Below, one piece after another: positions 22,711-33,519 of a stretch of 64,000 bases of DNA. The position numbers and the translations under genes are program-made. The stretch is from Paraspadella gotoi (lineage: Eukaryota > Chaetognatha): NCBI GenBank assembly GCA_051294375.1, contig CM119268.1, positions 19,598,625 through 19,662,624 of the forward strand, given 5' to 3'. Position 1 is the first letter of the stretch; each line of letters begins with the position of its first letter. The notes below the pieces were generated by a model. The model was not told the origin of the DNA, searched no databases, and saw only the letters and a program-made list of their open reading frames with translations.

Positions 22711-23380
22711 CCCTTTTCGCTTTTGTCTCTTCAACCCATTCAACGCGTTATCATCACCATTATGATCATCATAATTATCATCATCATATCAGCTTCATCG
22801 TGATTACTGTATTATCATCATCCTAATCATTTTAATAAAGATTTTACAGTGAATATTTTTTTTCCCCCATTTTTTTATCTCTAAAAGTTCTTATTTTTTT
22901 CCTCATTTCTTCTCCTTCTTTATCACCATATTCTTTATTCCCCCTCCTCCTTCTCCTCCTCCTTCTTCTCCTCCTCATCTTCCTCCTCTTTCACCCCCTT
23001 TCCTTCTCTTTCCCTCAATTCCCTCGAGTTTCTCGTCAGTCATCCGGTTTTTTCAAAGAGATCGAGAGGAAGAAGAAGAATAAGAAAACAGAAAAAACTG
23101 AAAGAAAAGAAAAAAAGAAGAAGAAAAAGAGTAACAAATAAAAGAGAAGGACAAAAAGAGTAAAAAATAAAAGAGAAGGTAAAAAAATTGGAGAAAAGAA
23201 TAAAAAATGAAAGAGATAAAGGAAAGAAGGGGAAAAAAGTGAAAAATGTAGGAGAAAGAACAAAGTAGAAAAAGAGTAAAAAATGAAAGAGAAGGAAAAA
23301 AGAAGGAGAAAAAGAGTAAAAAGTAAAAGAGAAGAAGAAAAAAAGTAAAAAAGAAAGAGAAAGAGAAAAAGAGTAAAAAA
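22711..23380. repeat. Low-complexity purine/pyrimidine tract
   Basis: Trinucleotide ATC-rich DNA (22745-22830) and C/T-rich DNA. At 23090-23380 there is a roughly 36-bp A/G-rich minisatellite (AAAAAGAGTAAAAAATGAAA type). Phe/Ser/Leu-rich frames on the minus strand are artefacts of composition. Confidence 0.7.
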
Positions 23381-24030
23381 CAAGTGTGAGCAAACAATGT
23401 CGGATCTGCCCACGATCATTGATTGATTGAATAATTAATTGATTGATTAATTGAACGATTAATTAATTATTTATTAATTATTTGACTAATTGATTAATTA
23501 ACTTATTACTTATTTGATTAATTAATACATCTTGCATTTACATTTAATAAAAAAGAAAAAGAAGCATAATCAATTAGTGAAACAGGTTTTTTGTTTTTTT
23601 CCATTTAAACTCATTTCCAGCTTAATCACCCACTTTCCTACCCACATAAAAAATTTCAAGTCAATCGCCCAGTCCACTTATGAGTAATTGGCGTTCAAAT
23701 AGTGAAATAGTTTTTTTTGTTTTTCCATTTAAACTCATTTCCACTAGCACGATTCCATCGAACCATCAAATCCAGCTCAATCACACATTTCCCTACCCTC
23801 ATACAAAATTTCATTCCAATCCATCTATCCAATCAGGAGCAATTAGAGTTTTTTGCTAAGGTGTGACGGATGGACAGACAGATGGACGGACGGACAGACA
23901 GACAAACTTTTTTTTTTCATAATTTATCATAATTCGATGTTTTAACATGCCTGACAAGATTGAGGGGGCAGGCCGATGGACTGACAAAGTGATATTATAC
24001 TGATAAGGTGATAAGCAGATCCGTCTAAAA
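23381..24030 (-). repeat. R1 element, short, reverse orientation
   Basis: A 650-bp copy with both ends: the tail TGAGCAAACAATGTCGGATC at about 23386 and the head, here GCAGATCCGTCT, near 24014-24025. It has two internal units and a GGAC/AGAC array (23870-23905). Confidence 0.8.
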
Positions 24031-24113
24031 AATAAATTGTTGTTGAATCTAATTCAAACTTCTCAATTTTAAACACAACGAAAGAAAGGATTTAACAAAA
24101 TATAATTTTTAGT

Positions 24114-24665
24114 CGGATCTGCTTATAAGCAGATCCCAACTCTATAATTCACGTTTGCGGACCGTCGGTCCGCCCCCTCAATCTTGTCGGGCATTAACTT
24201 ATTTCTTGTCAGAAAATTCAATTATGATAAGTTATGCAAAAAAAGCAATGTCTGTCCGTCCATCCGTCCCACCTTAACAAAAAACACCAATTATTCGTGA
24301 TTGGATGGATGGATTGGAATGAAATTTTGTATGTGGTTAGGGAAGTGTGTGATTGAGCTGGATATGAAGTTTCGATGGAATTGACCGAGTGGAAATGAGT
24401 TTACATGGAAAAAAATATATATTTTCTTCTTTGAACACCAATTACTCATGAGTGAATTAAGCAATTGACCTGAAATTTTGTATGTGGGTAGGAAATCAAA
24501 TTTCGATAGAATCGTTTGTGTGGAAATGAGTTTAAATGGAAAAAAACAAAACACCTGTTTCACCAATTTATTATGCTTCTTTTTCTTTTTATTTTAAATG
24601 TAAATGCAGGATGTATTAATTTTTCAAATAATTAATTAGTTAATTAATCAATTAATTTTGAAAAA
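24114..24665 (+). repeat. R1 element, 3'-truncated
   Basis: Head AGTCGGATCTGCTTATAAGCAG at 24114, a short GTCC array and two internal units. It ends in TTAATTAA-rich sequence without the terminal tail. Confidence 0.75.
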
Positions 24666-24892
24666 TAAAGATAATCTTTTTAAGGCCAGTGATCACTCAA
24701 CCTAAAATTGTAGAAATCTTAATTTTCTGTATCTTAATCATATTCTCACATCTTGTAAGAGGTTTTATATTAAACAAGTTTGAGCAAACAATGTCGGATC
24801 TGCCTACAATAATTAATTAATTAATCGATTAATTAATTAATTTATTTTAATAATTAATTATAATTTATATTCAGCTTGTCATCATCGATGTC

Positions 24893-25445
24893 TGTTTGAT
24901 CTTGTACTGAATTAACCTAAATTGCTCGGCCAGGAATTCGAAAGTTAGAGGTTAAAAATGTATATTATTATCAAATAAAAAGGCACGAAATAAACGTATT
25001 AAAAACAAGGTAAAAACAAGTTAAAAGCAGATTAAAAACAGGTTAAAAACAAGTTAAAAAATTCGTGCGTCGCAAGTAAAAATAACAACTTGTAGAACGG
25101 ACGGCCAACCGTTTTCAAACCCAGTAGAGGTTATTTTTACTTGCGACGCACGAATTTTTTAACTTGTTTTTAACCTGTTTTTAATCTGCTTTTAACTTGT
25201 TTTTACCTTGTTTTTAATACGTTTATTTCGTGCCTTGTAGTACAAGATCAAATGTCTCTCTACAATACTACGACCAACGCGTTTCCTCAATGTGCGCGCG
25301 GAAACCGCGGTAAAAAAGGTAGAATTATCTTCTCCCAATTCTCGACGTGATTGGTCCAGGCCCGCCAATCCAGGACCGCAGGGAAGAAGCTTGCATTTTG
25401 CGATCCAAAACGCGAAGGGGAACCGCGCGGCCCAACACAGATACA
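24893..25445 (+). mobile_element. TG...CA element with 5-bp target duplication (solo-LTR-like)
   Basis: Begins TGTTTGATCTTGT and ends ACACAGATACA, flanked on both sides by ATGTC (24888-24892 and 25446-25450). It interrupts R1 sequence whose empty form is seen at 56320-56350. TG...CA ends with a 5-bp duplication are the signature of LTR-retrotransposon or retrovirus-like integrase products, so a solo LTR is the simplest reading. It holds a GC-rich 3' third with GATTGG/CCAATC boxes and a 107-bp perfect palindrome. The second copy is at 57139-57590. An unrelated DNA-type MITE with a 5-bp duplication is a weaker alternative. Confidence 0.75.
24980..25236. repeat. 107-bp perfect inverted repeat with 43-nt spacer
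   Basis: Arms 24980-25086 and 25130-25236 are exactly complementary base for base. Each arm contains about five variants of a TTAAAAACAAG-like unit. The spacer (25087-25129) contains ACGGCCAACCGTTTTCAAAC. In the related copy at 57139-57590 the spacer is in the opposite orientation and the right arm is absent. Confidence 0.95.
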
Positions 25446-25532
25446 ATGTCCTTAAAATTGAGTCAGGACAGTTATTAAATGTTTTGTTTACATTTTATCA
25501 AAACAAACAAATATCCTCTATTTTATTTTGTG

Positions 25533-25595
<63 letters not shown>

Positions 25596-26370
25596 TCTCT
25601 TTTATGCAATTGCGTCGATCCTTATGCTTTTAAGATTTTTTTTAACTTGCATCATTTTTTCAACTTGAATAATTTTTTCAACTTGCATTCCGTCAAAATT
25701 TTATATCTTGCTTCTTCACTCACTTTCCTACCGGCTCACAAAATTTCATCTCAATCTATCATGGGTTAAAATAAATAAAAAGATTCAAGTAAATGTGACC
25801 CATATTTTTTTTATTTAAACTCATTTCCACTGGTACGTTTCCACCGAAACTTTATATCAAGCTTCGTCACACATTTTCCTACCCACACACAAAATTTCAA
25901 CTCAATCTATCCATCCAATTATGATTAATTAGAGTATTTATTGGTTAAAATAAGTAAAAAGATTTTAGTAAATGCGACTTATGTTTTTTCCATTTAAAGT
26001 AATTTCCACTCACACTCCAGCTTTATCACACACTTTCCTACCCACACACAAAATTTAATTCCAATCCAACCAGCCAATCACGAGTTATTGGAGCTTTTTG
26101 CTAAGGTGGGACGGATGGACGGATTGATTGACTAATTAATTAATTATTGAATAATTTATTTACTAATTGATTAATTAACTGATTAATTATTTGATTTATT
26201 AATACATCCTGCATATACATTTAATATAAAAAGAAAAAGAAGCATAATCAATTAGTGAGACAGGTTTTTTGTTTTTTTCCATTTAAACTCATTTCCACTC
26301 AAACTATTCCATCGAAACTTGATTTCCTGTTCAATCACACACTTTCCTACCTACATACAAAATTCCAGGT

Positions 26371-27480
26371 CAATCAGCCCGTCCGTCTGTCCGTCCGTCA
26401 CACCTTAGCAAAAAACACCAATTACTTGTGATTGGATGAATGGATTTGAATGAAATTCTTTGTGTGGGTAGGGAAGTGTGTCATTGAGCTGGATATAAAG
26501 TTTCGATGGAATCGTCCGAGTGGAAATGAGTTTAAATGGAAAAAACAAAAAAATATAATTCACTATTTGAACACTAATTGCTCATGAGTGGATGGGGCGA
26601 TTGACCTGGAATTTTGTATGTGAGTAGGAAAGTGTGTGATTGAACAGGAATCCAAGTTTCGATGGAATCGTTTGAGTGGAAATGAGTTTAAATGGAAAAA
26701 AACAAAACACCTGTTTCACTAATTGATTATGATTTTATTTCCTTTTATATTAAATGTATATGCAGGATGTATTATTAAATCAAATAATTAATTAGTTAAT
26801 TAATCAATTAGTCAATTAATTAATCACTAATTAATTAATCAGTCAATCAATCCGTCCATCCGTCCCACCTTAGCAAAAAGCCCCAATAACTCGTGATTGG
26901 CTGGTTGGATCGGAATGAAATTTTGTGTATGGGTAGGAACATGTGTGATGAAGCTGGATATAAAGTTTCTACAGAATCGTGTGAGTGGATATGAGTTTAA
27001 ATGGAAAAAAACATGTCGCATTTACTAAAATCTTTTTACTTATTTTAACCAATAAATACTCTAATTAATCATAATTGGATGGATAGATTGAGTTCAAATT
27101 TTGTGTGTTGGTAGGAAAATGTGTGACGAAGCTTGATATAAAGTTTCGGTACAAGTGGAAATGAGTTTAAATGAAAAAAATATGAGTCACATTTACTTGA
27201 CTCTTTTTACTTATTTTAACCCATAATAGATTGAGATGAAATTTTGTGAGCGGGAAGGAAAGTTTGTGAAGAAGCTAGATATAAAGTTTTGACGGAATTG
27301 TGCCAGTGGAAATGAGTTTAAATGAAAAAAATATAAGTCACATTTACTTTATTTTAAGGACATCGATGATGATAAGCTGTATATAAATTTATAATTAATT
27401 ATATATTACAAATAATTAATTAATAAATTAATCGATTAATTAATTAATTAATTAATTTTTGTAGGCATTGTTTGATCAAA
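26371..27480 (+). repeat. R1 element, plus orientation, hairpin head missing
   Basis: Starts in a GTCC array (26380-26400), then CACCTTAGCAAAAAACACC. It has at least five internal units, TTAATTAA runs and the tail (GTAGGCATTGTTTGATCAAA), with a deletion of CAGATCCGA relative to other copies. It is joined head-to-head with the minus copy before it. Confidence 0.75.
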
Positions 27481-28341
27481 CTTGTTTATTTGTTAACAAA
27501 CTAGACAAAGTGCTGATACCAAAACAAAGTCAAATAATTTTACTCTTCAACTCATGTGGGTGAAAAAAACCTCTCAAAGACTCACCCGAAATAGAGATTT
27601 GCTTATAACTTGAGAAAGAATAATTTTTGGAAACTGTTATCTTACATAAGACTTCGTAGCATTACTATGGAAATACTGAATATGTATTTATGCCCGTATG
27701 TTCCAGTGGCTTTTATCAGGTTTTAATTTTTTTTTTTGGATCACTGCGGGTGGGGGAGATTCTATGAGCGCGTTTTTGGAAAAATGTTTTCCGTTTCAAA
27801 GATATCAAGGAATTAATCACAAAAATTGACTAAAATAATCAAATTTTCGATGAAGGAAGGCAAATTTTGAAAGTATCTTTTCATAGAATTGGAGTTTGTG
27901 ACCTAAAGGTAATTCATACCAAATCTTATGAGAAACCGCATTACTGTTTGGGCTGCAACTCTTCAAATAGGTTTCTTTTATTTTATATATTACCAAAAAA
28001 AATCGAAAAAACAATGACGCCTTTGAAAAAATAGTAAAGTTAATACATTTTCATAATCGACAGGAGCTCTCCTTCCGAAATCCGAGCTCGGTTTTAGCCT
28101 AATTATAACTTGAATTGAGTGATCCCGGACCTTAACATTTGAATTATCAATCTGAAACACGTCATTTTTTTTCCAGATGACAACAACAACGAAGACGACG
28201 ACACTGACGAAGACTACGACCATCATATCGTGATATTAATATAACTAATTAAAGTAATTAAAAGTAATTAAAAACTTTAACTCAAACAGCATCTCATTCA
28301 ATGTCATCAAACATCCCTCTCCCCCATTCCATTCCCTCCAA
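27481..28341 (-). other. Candidate intron sequence next to the Ig exon, no gene seen
   Basis: Low-copy AT-rich DNA with no repeat-family signature. Open frames at 27817-28014 and 27990-28226 (-) are unremarkable and do not continue the Ig fold. If the donor at 28347 is real, this is the 5' part of intron 1. Confidence 0.45.
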
Positions 28342-28347
28342 ACTCAC
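28342..28347 (-). other. 5' splice donor of the Ig exon
   Basis: The minus strand reads CAC|GTGAGT, a strong match to the GTRAGT donor consensus, followed by an in-frame stop only if read through. The phase-2 break leaves Thr unchanged. Confidence 0.6.
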
Positions 28348-28943
28348 GTGTTCCCGATCTCCCTCAGTCCGTATTTGGAGACGTCGACGGAATTGTCGAT
28401 GGGCGATCCTCCAATGGAGAGCACCTTCGACTCCGGGTTGTTGTCCGTGTGGAAGATCCAAATCGCCGGCTCCGGAGAGACGCACTCCAGCGGCACCGTC
28501 GACCCCACTAGCGCCGCCACCATCCGCGACCGACTCGAGGATCCTTTGGCCGCTTTTAGGGAAGAAGTGACGTCGCGAGCGGGTCGCTGGAGCGGCTGTT
28601 GGAGCTGGGGAGAGCTTTGATGAAGCCGTTCGAGGCGCCGGTGCGAACGGCGATGATCGGCGTCGAAATATCGGCGCCGGAGGTCGGCGTCTGCGGCGTC
28701 GCGAGCGGAAATGGCGCCGGTAGAGACCGTCGGTGGCGCCGACGAAGCCGAGGCGCCGACGAAAAGGGAGATGATGATGAGGAGGAGTAGCGGCGAGAGG
28801 AACGGCGAGAGGAGCGATGGTAATTTACATCCGGGCGAAGGGCGTTTGTTGACAGAGGAAGGAAGGGAGGAAGAAGGGGAAAGAAAAAGCGACGGAGGAG
28901 AGGAAAGAAATCTGGAGACCGAAAGAAAAAAATGAGAGGACAT
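28348..28943 (-). CDS. First coding exon candidate: signal peptide plus start of an Ig-like domain
   Basis: From the ATG at 28943, 198 complete codons plus two bases run to a splice donor. Residues 43-63 are a strongly hydrophobic stretch (SPFLSPLLLLIIISLFVGAS) followed by small residues, like a signal peptide with a long N-region. A low-complexity Arg/Gln/Ser linker follows. From about 141 the sequence reads as the first half of an Ig V-type domain: GSTVPLEC (Cys153), a Trp in AIWIF (162), and KYGLREIGNT, which normally precedes the F-strand. The last codon is split AC|N, which is Thr whatever follows. The second Ig Cys and the rest must lie in an exon outside the recognised sequence. It would encode a secreted or surface protein of the immunoglobulin superfamily; the family member is not identifiable. 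An upstream in-frame ATG at 29198 is an alternative start. Confidence 0.6.
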
Positions 28944-30102
28944 TTGGGAGAAAACGCGAATCGAAAAAAATGGAAAGGAGGAAGGAAGGGATAAAAATCG
29001 AGAAGGGACGGATAAAATGAAAGAGGGGACGGATAAAAACGAGAGGAGAAGAGATAAGAAAAAGAAAAGGGGAGATAAAAAAGAGAGAAGAGGGAGGAGG
29101 AGGAGGAGGAGGAGGAGGTAAGATAAAAAATGAAGAAAAGAAGAGGAAAAGGAAAAACTGGTTAATCTTTTAAACCCGTCGAGGTTCTGTGACAACATAC
29201 AGGAGGAGGAGGAGGAGGAGGAGGAGGAGGAGTGCAATGGATCCTTTGACGACGCTGAAAGGGCGGAAGTGATCGATGCCGAGACGAAGGGGGAGAAAAT
29301 TACAGTCGACGTCGCCGATTCAAATCCGCCAGTTGTTGTTGTTGTTAATGTTGTTGTTGTTGTTGTTGATGTCGCTCTTGATGGTGATGATTTTACTGAC
29401 GATGTTGTTGTTGGTGGTGTTTTCGTTGATGTTGATATTTTTAACGTCAAATCTGACGTCAACGATTCGATTTCGACGTAATCCGACGAAGATGTAATTT
29501 CCCCATTGACGATGGCGTCGCTAACGTCACTTCCGGTTTCTCCAAATCTGCCGACGGCGTCATTTTTGGCGGCGTCGATATTGCGGGCGTGGCCGGCGTC
29601 ATCAAAGTCTTCTCGTTCGGCGCCCTTTTCGTCTTTGGTCGACGGTAAACGCCTGAGGCGAAGAGGAGGCGCGCCGGAAAACGGAGATGGAGGCGGGAAG
29701 AAGAGGGGGGCGTGGTGGAGAGTTGCGAAATATGAGGAGGAGTTTGGGGTGAAAACGGAGGCGGCGTTCGAATCATCGATGGAAGGAAGAAGAAGGACGC
29801 GAGTCAAGATTTCGAGGGAGAGATGATCCTTGGAGATCGAAAGACAACGACAAGAACAACAACAACAATGACGAACCCAAAAATAGCCACAGCTACGACG
29901 GAGGCGAGTGGAGGAGGAGGAGGAGGAGGAGGAGGAGGAGAATGAAAAAAGAAGATTAACCAAAGAGATTGGGCCGTCGTCCAGGCCGCCATAATTCTTT
30001 TCGCCGCTGACGACGTCGACGATGACGACGACGACGGTGAAAGGTTTTCTTCGTCGGCATCGTCTCAGCGTGGTGTCGTCTTTGTCGTCGTCGTCTTCGT
30101 CG

Positions 30103-30112
30103 NNNNNNNNNN
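30103..30112. other. Assembly gap (10 N)
   Basis: Lies in a CGT-rich trinucleotide tract. Unlike the 25-N gaps, no duplicated flanks are seen. Confidence 1.
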
Positions 30113-30792
30113 CGTCGTCGCTGAGACCTAATTTCGTCTTCCTTTGATCTTTCTTCCTATTTTCGCTGAGATTTTCCTCTTTGTGGCGAATCTTCGTCGT
30201 CGTCGTCGTCGTTGTCGTCGTCGTCGTCGTCCTTTTTGTCACAAGTAAAATCTTAGTTTTAATGAAATCCCCGCTGATCGTCCGAAATTCTACGAATCTG
30301 AAATCTGACTTTAAAGTCCAAATGAAACCATCAATGATGTGGTAGTTGCAAGAGTGGCTGTCGTCGTTGTATTTTTTGATGTTGAGGTTATTTTCGTCGA
30401 CGACCGATTGCAGACTCTGTGGATCTCCTTCGAGATCGGAGTTGGAAGATGTGGGAAGGAAGGATTGAGGTTGGGAGGTGGTTGAAGAATGGGTGGGTAG
30501 GGTGGTTTGATAGACTGTGGTGGTTGGAAAGTGGCAGGAAAAAAAGGTTGAAGGTTTTAATGTTATATCCCGCCAGTCCGCGATGGCGCTTACGTTGACG
30601 TCGACATCGCCGTTGACGTCATATTCGGCGTTCTCGTTGGCGTAGCTTTTGGCGTCGACGTTGGCGTAGAATTTGGCCTTGGCGTCGGAAAAAAATCCTC
30701 GTTTCCGGCGCCGACGACGCAGAAGGGAAATCCGTCGCCGGTGATTCATCCAAGTTTGAAAAGAGGAAAAGGACAACGACGACGAGGACGAA

Positions 30793-30893
30793 GAAGAAGA
30801 AGAAGAAGAAGAAGAAGAAGAAGAAGAAGAAGAAGAAGAAGAAGAAGAAGAAGAAGAAGAAGAAGAAGAAGAAGAAGAAGAAGAAAAAGAAGA
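30793..30893. repeat. (GAA)n trinucleotide array
   Basis: About 30 uninterrupted GAA units, then AAAAAGAAGAGG variants to 30915. Confidence 0.95.
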
Positions 30894-30971
30894 GGAAGAA
30901 GAGGAAGAAGACGTCAACGATTTTATATCTTTTCGACATTTGTCGCCGAAATCCCTTCGTCGATCCTTCAT

Positions 30972-31299
30972 TGTTTGTTTACTTTTTTTGTTTAGATCAG
31001 AATTTGTGACGAAGTAAAATAATTTTTCTTAGCAGCGTGAAAAAAAATCTGCACAAAAAAAAGAAAAAGGTTTAATTTTTTTTATAATTTGTTTTAAACA
31101 TAAAAATGATGAAAATATTTTTCTCCATCTTGTTTTTTTAAAATTTTACTCAATCTGTTTGCACAATAAAAATAAAAAGGCTTTTGCGAAAAGGTAAATA
31201 CGGAGAAAAAAAAGGAAAACAAAAAAAAAAGAAAACCATCAACGTCACCAACAGTAAAAAGGAAAACGACGGTGGACGACGCCCTTTGCAACGCGAGTT
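30972..31299. other. AT-rich stretch, no recognised gene
   Basis: A-rich tracts and no supported frame. It lies upstream of the Ig exon relative to that gene. Confidence 0.4.
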
Positions 31300-31785
31300 G
31301 AAACGGCGAATGGAAAGGCGAATGGAAAGGCGAATGGAATAGAGAAGGGAACGGCGAATGGAATAGAGAAGGGAACGCCGAATGGAATGGCAAATGGAAA
31401 GGGAAGAGCGAATGAAATGGGTAAAACAACAGCGAATAAAATAGCAAAGGGAATGGAAAATGGAATAGCGAAAAGAACGGCGAATGGAATAGGAATGGAA
31501 CGTCGAATAGAACTGCAAATGGAATAGGGAAGGGAACGGCGAATGGAACGGCGAATGGAATAGGGAAGGGAATGGCAAATGGAATAGAGAAGGGAACGGT
31601 GATTGGAATAGCGAATTGAACGGCGAATGGAATAGCGAAGTGAACGGCAAATGGAACGGTGAATGGAACGGCGAATGGAATAGGGAAGGGAATGGAAAAT
31701 GGAATAGAGAAGGGAATGGTGATTGGAATAGTGAATTGAACGGCGAATAGGATAGCGAAAGGAACGGAGAATGGAACGGCGACAT
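31300..31785. repeat. Minisatellite of GGCGAATGGAAYRG type
   Basis: Roughly 20-25-bp units built from ACGGCGAATGGAATAG and GGGAAGGGA modules, with higher-order shuffling. His/Ser/Phe/Pro-rich minus frames derive from it. Confidence 0.85.
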
Positions 31786-32162
31786 ATAATTAAAAGAGAG
31801 AGAGAGAGAGAAGCTTGACAGCCGCTGGACAGCCGCTGGACAGCCGCTGCAGAGGTTTTTACACAGCTTTTTGTAAGGAAACCAAATCTGATCTTAAAAT
31901 TTTAAAATTTGCATTTTTAAATTTTAGTCTATTATATACTTATTAGTTATTACTATATATGAATATAGCTCACTGGTGCCCACAAATGTAAAAAATTAAT
32001 TAATTTTATGTTCATGTTTTATATGCTAAATTTTAATTTTATAAAATTTTAGAAGACAGCCGCTGCAGAGAAAAAGAGAGAGAGAAAGAGCGATATATAA
32101 TAATGTAAAAGAAGAGAGAGAGAGAGAAGCTCCACAGCCCCTTTACTCTGTTAAGAAATCAG

Positions 32163-32240
32163 CAGTACCTTTGGCGCCAGACGTAGCGTGAACTCTTCTC
32201 TAGCCAAGGACCCGGGTTCGCACCCTGTTCGCGGCATCGT
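32163..32240 (+). repeat. tRNA-like (SINE head) segment
   Basis: GGGTTCGCACCC resembles the B-box of RNA polymerase III promoters, and TGGCGCCAGACGTAGCG is a possible degenerate A-box about 45 bp upstream. A T-arm of four pairs can be drawn, but no complete cloverleaf. The paralogue at 41718-41800 conserves both boxes. A tRNA-derived SINE head is plausible; a functional tRNA is not. Confidence 0.35.
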
Positions 32241-32287
32241 TTTTTTACATTAGTGAGCCCTCATTATATCTAAAAAATTAAAAAAAA

Positions 32288-32320
<33 letters not shown>

Positions 32321-32634
32321 AGAGAAGCTGGACAGACGCTGCAGAGCCGGAACTCGTTTTTAGACAAATCAGCAGAAGCATGACGGAGAAAAAGAGAGAG
32401 GAGAGCGACATATATTTAAAAGAAAGAGAGAGAGAGAGAGAGCGACATATAATTAAAACCGTTTTTGTTTTGTAAATAAAACATAAACAAATACGAATAT
32501 TGATATGAAACATGAGAATTTTAAAGATCTTGATGATTAGAAGCCATATATAAAATTCAACTTCCTATGATATCACACTTTCAGAAGCCATGATTGCAAA
32601 AAAGCGTGACCGAAAGCTAACCGAATCAAAATCT

Positions 32635-32661
32635 AGCCAGGACGGCTTTGCCCGCCTGGCT
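32635..32661 (+). other. Family-S terminal hairpin
   Basis: AGCCAGG pairs perfectly with CCTGGCT around an inner GGC/GCC stem and a T loop, followed by CGATAAAA. Compare 42175-42208, 54690-54718 and 62002-62035. Confidence 0.7.
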
Positions 32662-33029
32662 CGATAAAAGCCACTAGCTTCTTTTTCTATCGCGGCTTCC
32701 TAATCATATAAAATTCCGTGATTAAAGATAGAAATGGGTCGCTTTTCAAAAAAAGAGAGTCATTCTCTCTTTCCTTATTTTTTGAAAACATGGCGCCTTC
32801 CCTCCTTTTCCTTGGTCTTCCTTCTTCCTCCCTCCATCGGCCTCACCCCGTAAGACCCTTTCCCTTTTTTTTATTTAGTTTGTTCTTTTGTTTCGTTTGA
32901 CCATCATTAGGTCACTGACTCGAATTGGGCGTGGCTTTCTTCTGATGAGTCGAGGTCTCCCCCTAGCTGTCGTCGTCGTTGTCTTAAACTTTACCATCAT
33001 CGTCATTCGTCATCAAAATGAAGACTGGG

Positions 33030-33440
33030 AAATTGTCGTTATCGTTGTCATTGTCGTTGACATCGTCGTGAGTTTCATTAATGTCGTTAGCGTCTTTATA
33101 ACCTATCAATATAGTTAATGTCATTACCAGGTGAAGTTGTTACTATCTTTGCCGTTGCAATTTCATTATCGTCGTCAATAACAATTGTTCAATGTCTTCA
33201 ACATCATCAATGTGATCGTCGTCGATTGTCATCCATGTCGTCGTCTTATCGTCGTCGTCGTTATCGTTGTCGTCTTCTTCATCGTCGTCTTTTTTGTCGT
33301 CGTCGTCATAGTCGTCGTCATCTAACCGTCGTCTTTCATCATCGTCATCATCGTCGTCGTCCACATCGGACTTCGTCTTCATCGTCGTCGTCCACGTCGT
33401 CATCGTCGTCATCATCGTCGTCCTCATCGTCGAGGGAGAA
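33030..33440. repeat. GTC/ATC trinucleotide tract
   Basis: Imperfect GTC, ATC and TTC triplets. Asp/Thr-rich (minus) and Val/Ser-rich (plus) frames arise from the period of three. Confidence 0.85.
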
Positions 33441-33519
33441 GAGTTAATCAATGGACGAAAACGACGCTCGAGAGAAAGCAAGATAAAAGTAAAATAAGTG
33501 TGAATAAAAGTGAAGCCAC

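Larger units (their letters stand above)
24772..26370 (-). repeat. R1 element, reverse, interrupted by a TG...CA element
   Basis: Tail at about 24777 (AAGTTTGAGCAAACAATGTC). After the 24893-25445 insertion the sequence resumes with CTTAAAATTGAGTCAGG, (CT)n at 25538-25603, 18-bp units and three internal units. The head is missing; at about 26370 the sequence joins plus-oriented R1. The uninterrupted pre-insertion order can be read at 56280-56350. Confidence 0.75.
28944..30971 (-). promoter_or_regulatory. CpG-rich upstream region of the Ig exon (5'UTR/promoter)
   Basis: Markedly GC- and CpG-richer than the rest of the window, with (GGA)n at 29095-29120, 29202-29232 and 29911-29940, GTC/GTT-rich tracts (29325-29420, 30015-30240) and a 10-N gap. 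A single minus frame stays open throughout, but it is mostly homopolymeric Ser, Thr or Leu created by trinucleotide repeats, so I treat it as untranslated or unproven. Confidence 0.45.
31798..32666 (+). repeat. Composite interspersed repeat (families C and S)
   Basis: Colinear over its second half with 41570-42215. In order: (GA)n, a 13-bp tandem (GACAGCCGCTG), an AT-rich segment resembling 46860-47050, (GA)n, a tRNA-like B-box segment, (GA)n with GGACAGACGCTGCAGAGCCG, then GAATATTGATATGAAACATG and the family-S terminal hairpin followed by CGATAAAA. Confidence 0.7.

Noticed and set aside
28344-30971. 875-codon minus-strand open frame as one large protein
   Set aside because: Most of it is Ser, Thr or Leu homopolymer from triplet repeats and it crosses a 10-N gap. 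Only the last 199 codons show protein-like features.
32163-32240. Functional tRNA gene
   Set aside because: Only a B-box-like T-arm is present; acceptor and anticodon stems do not pair.
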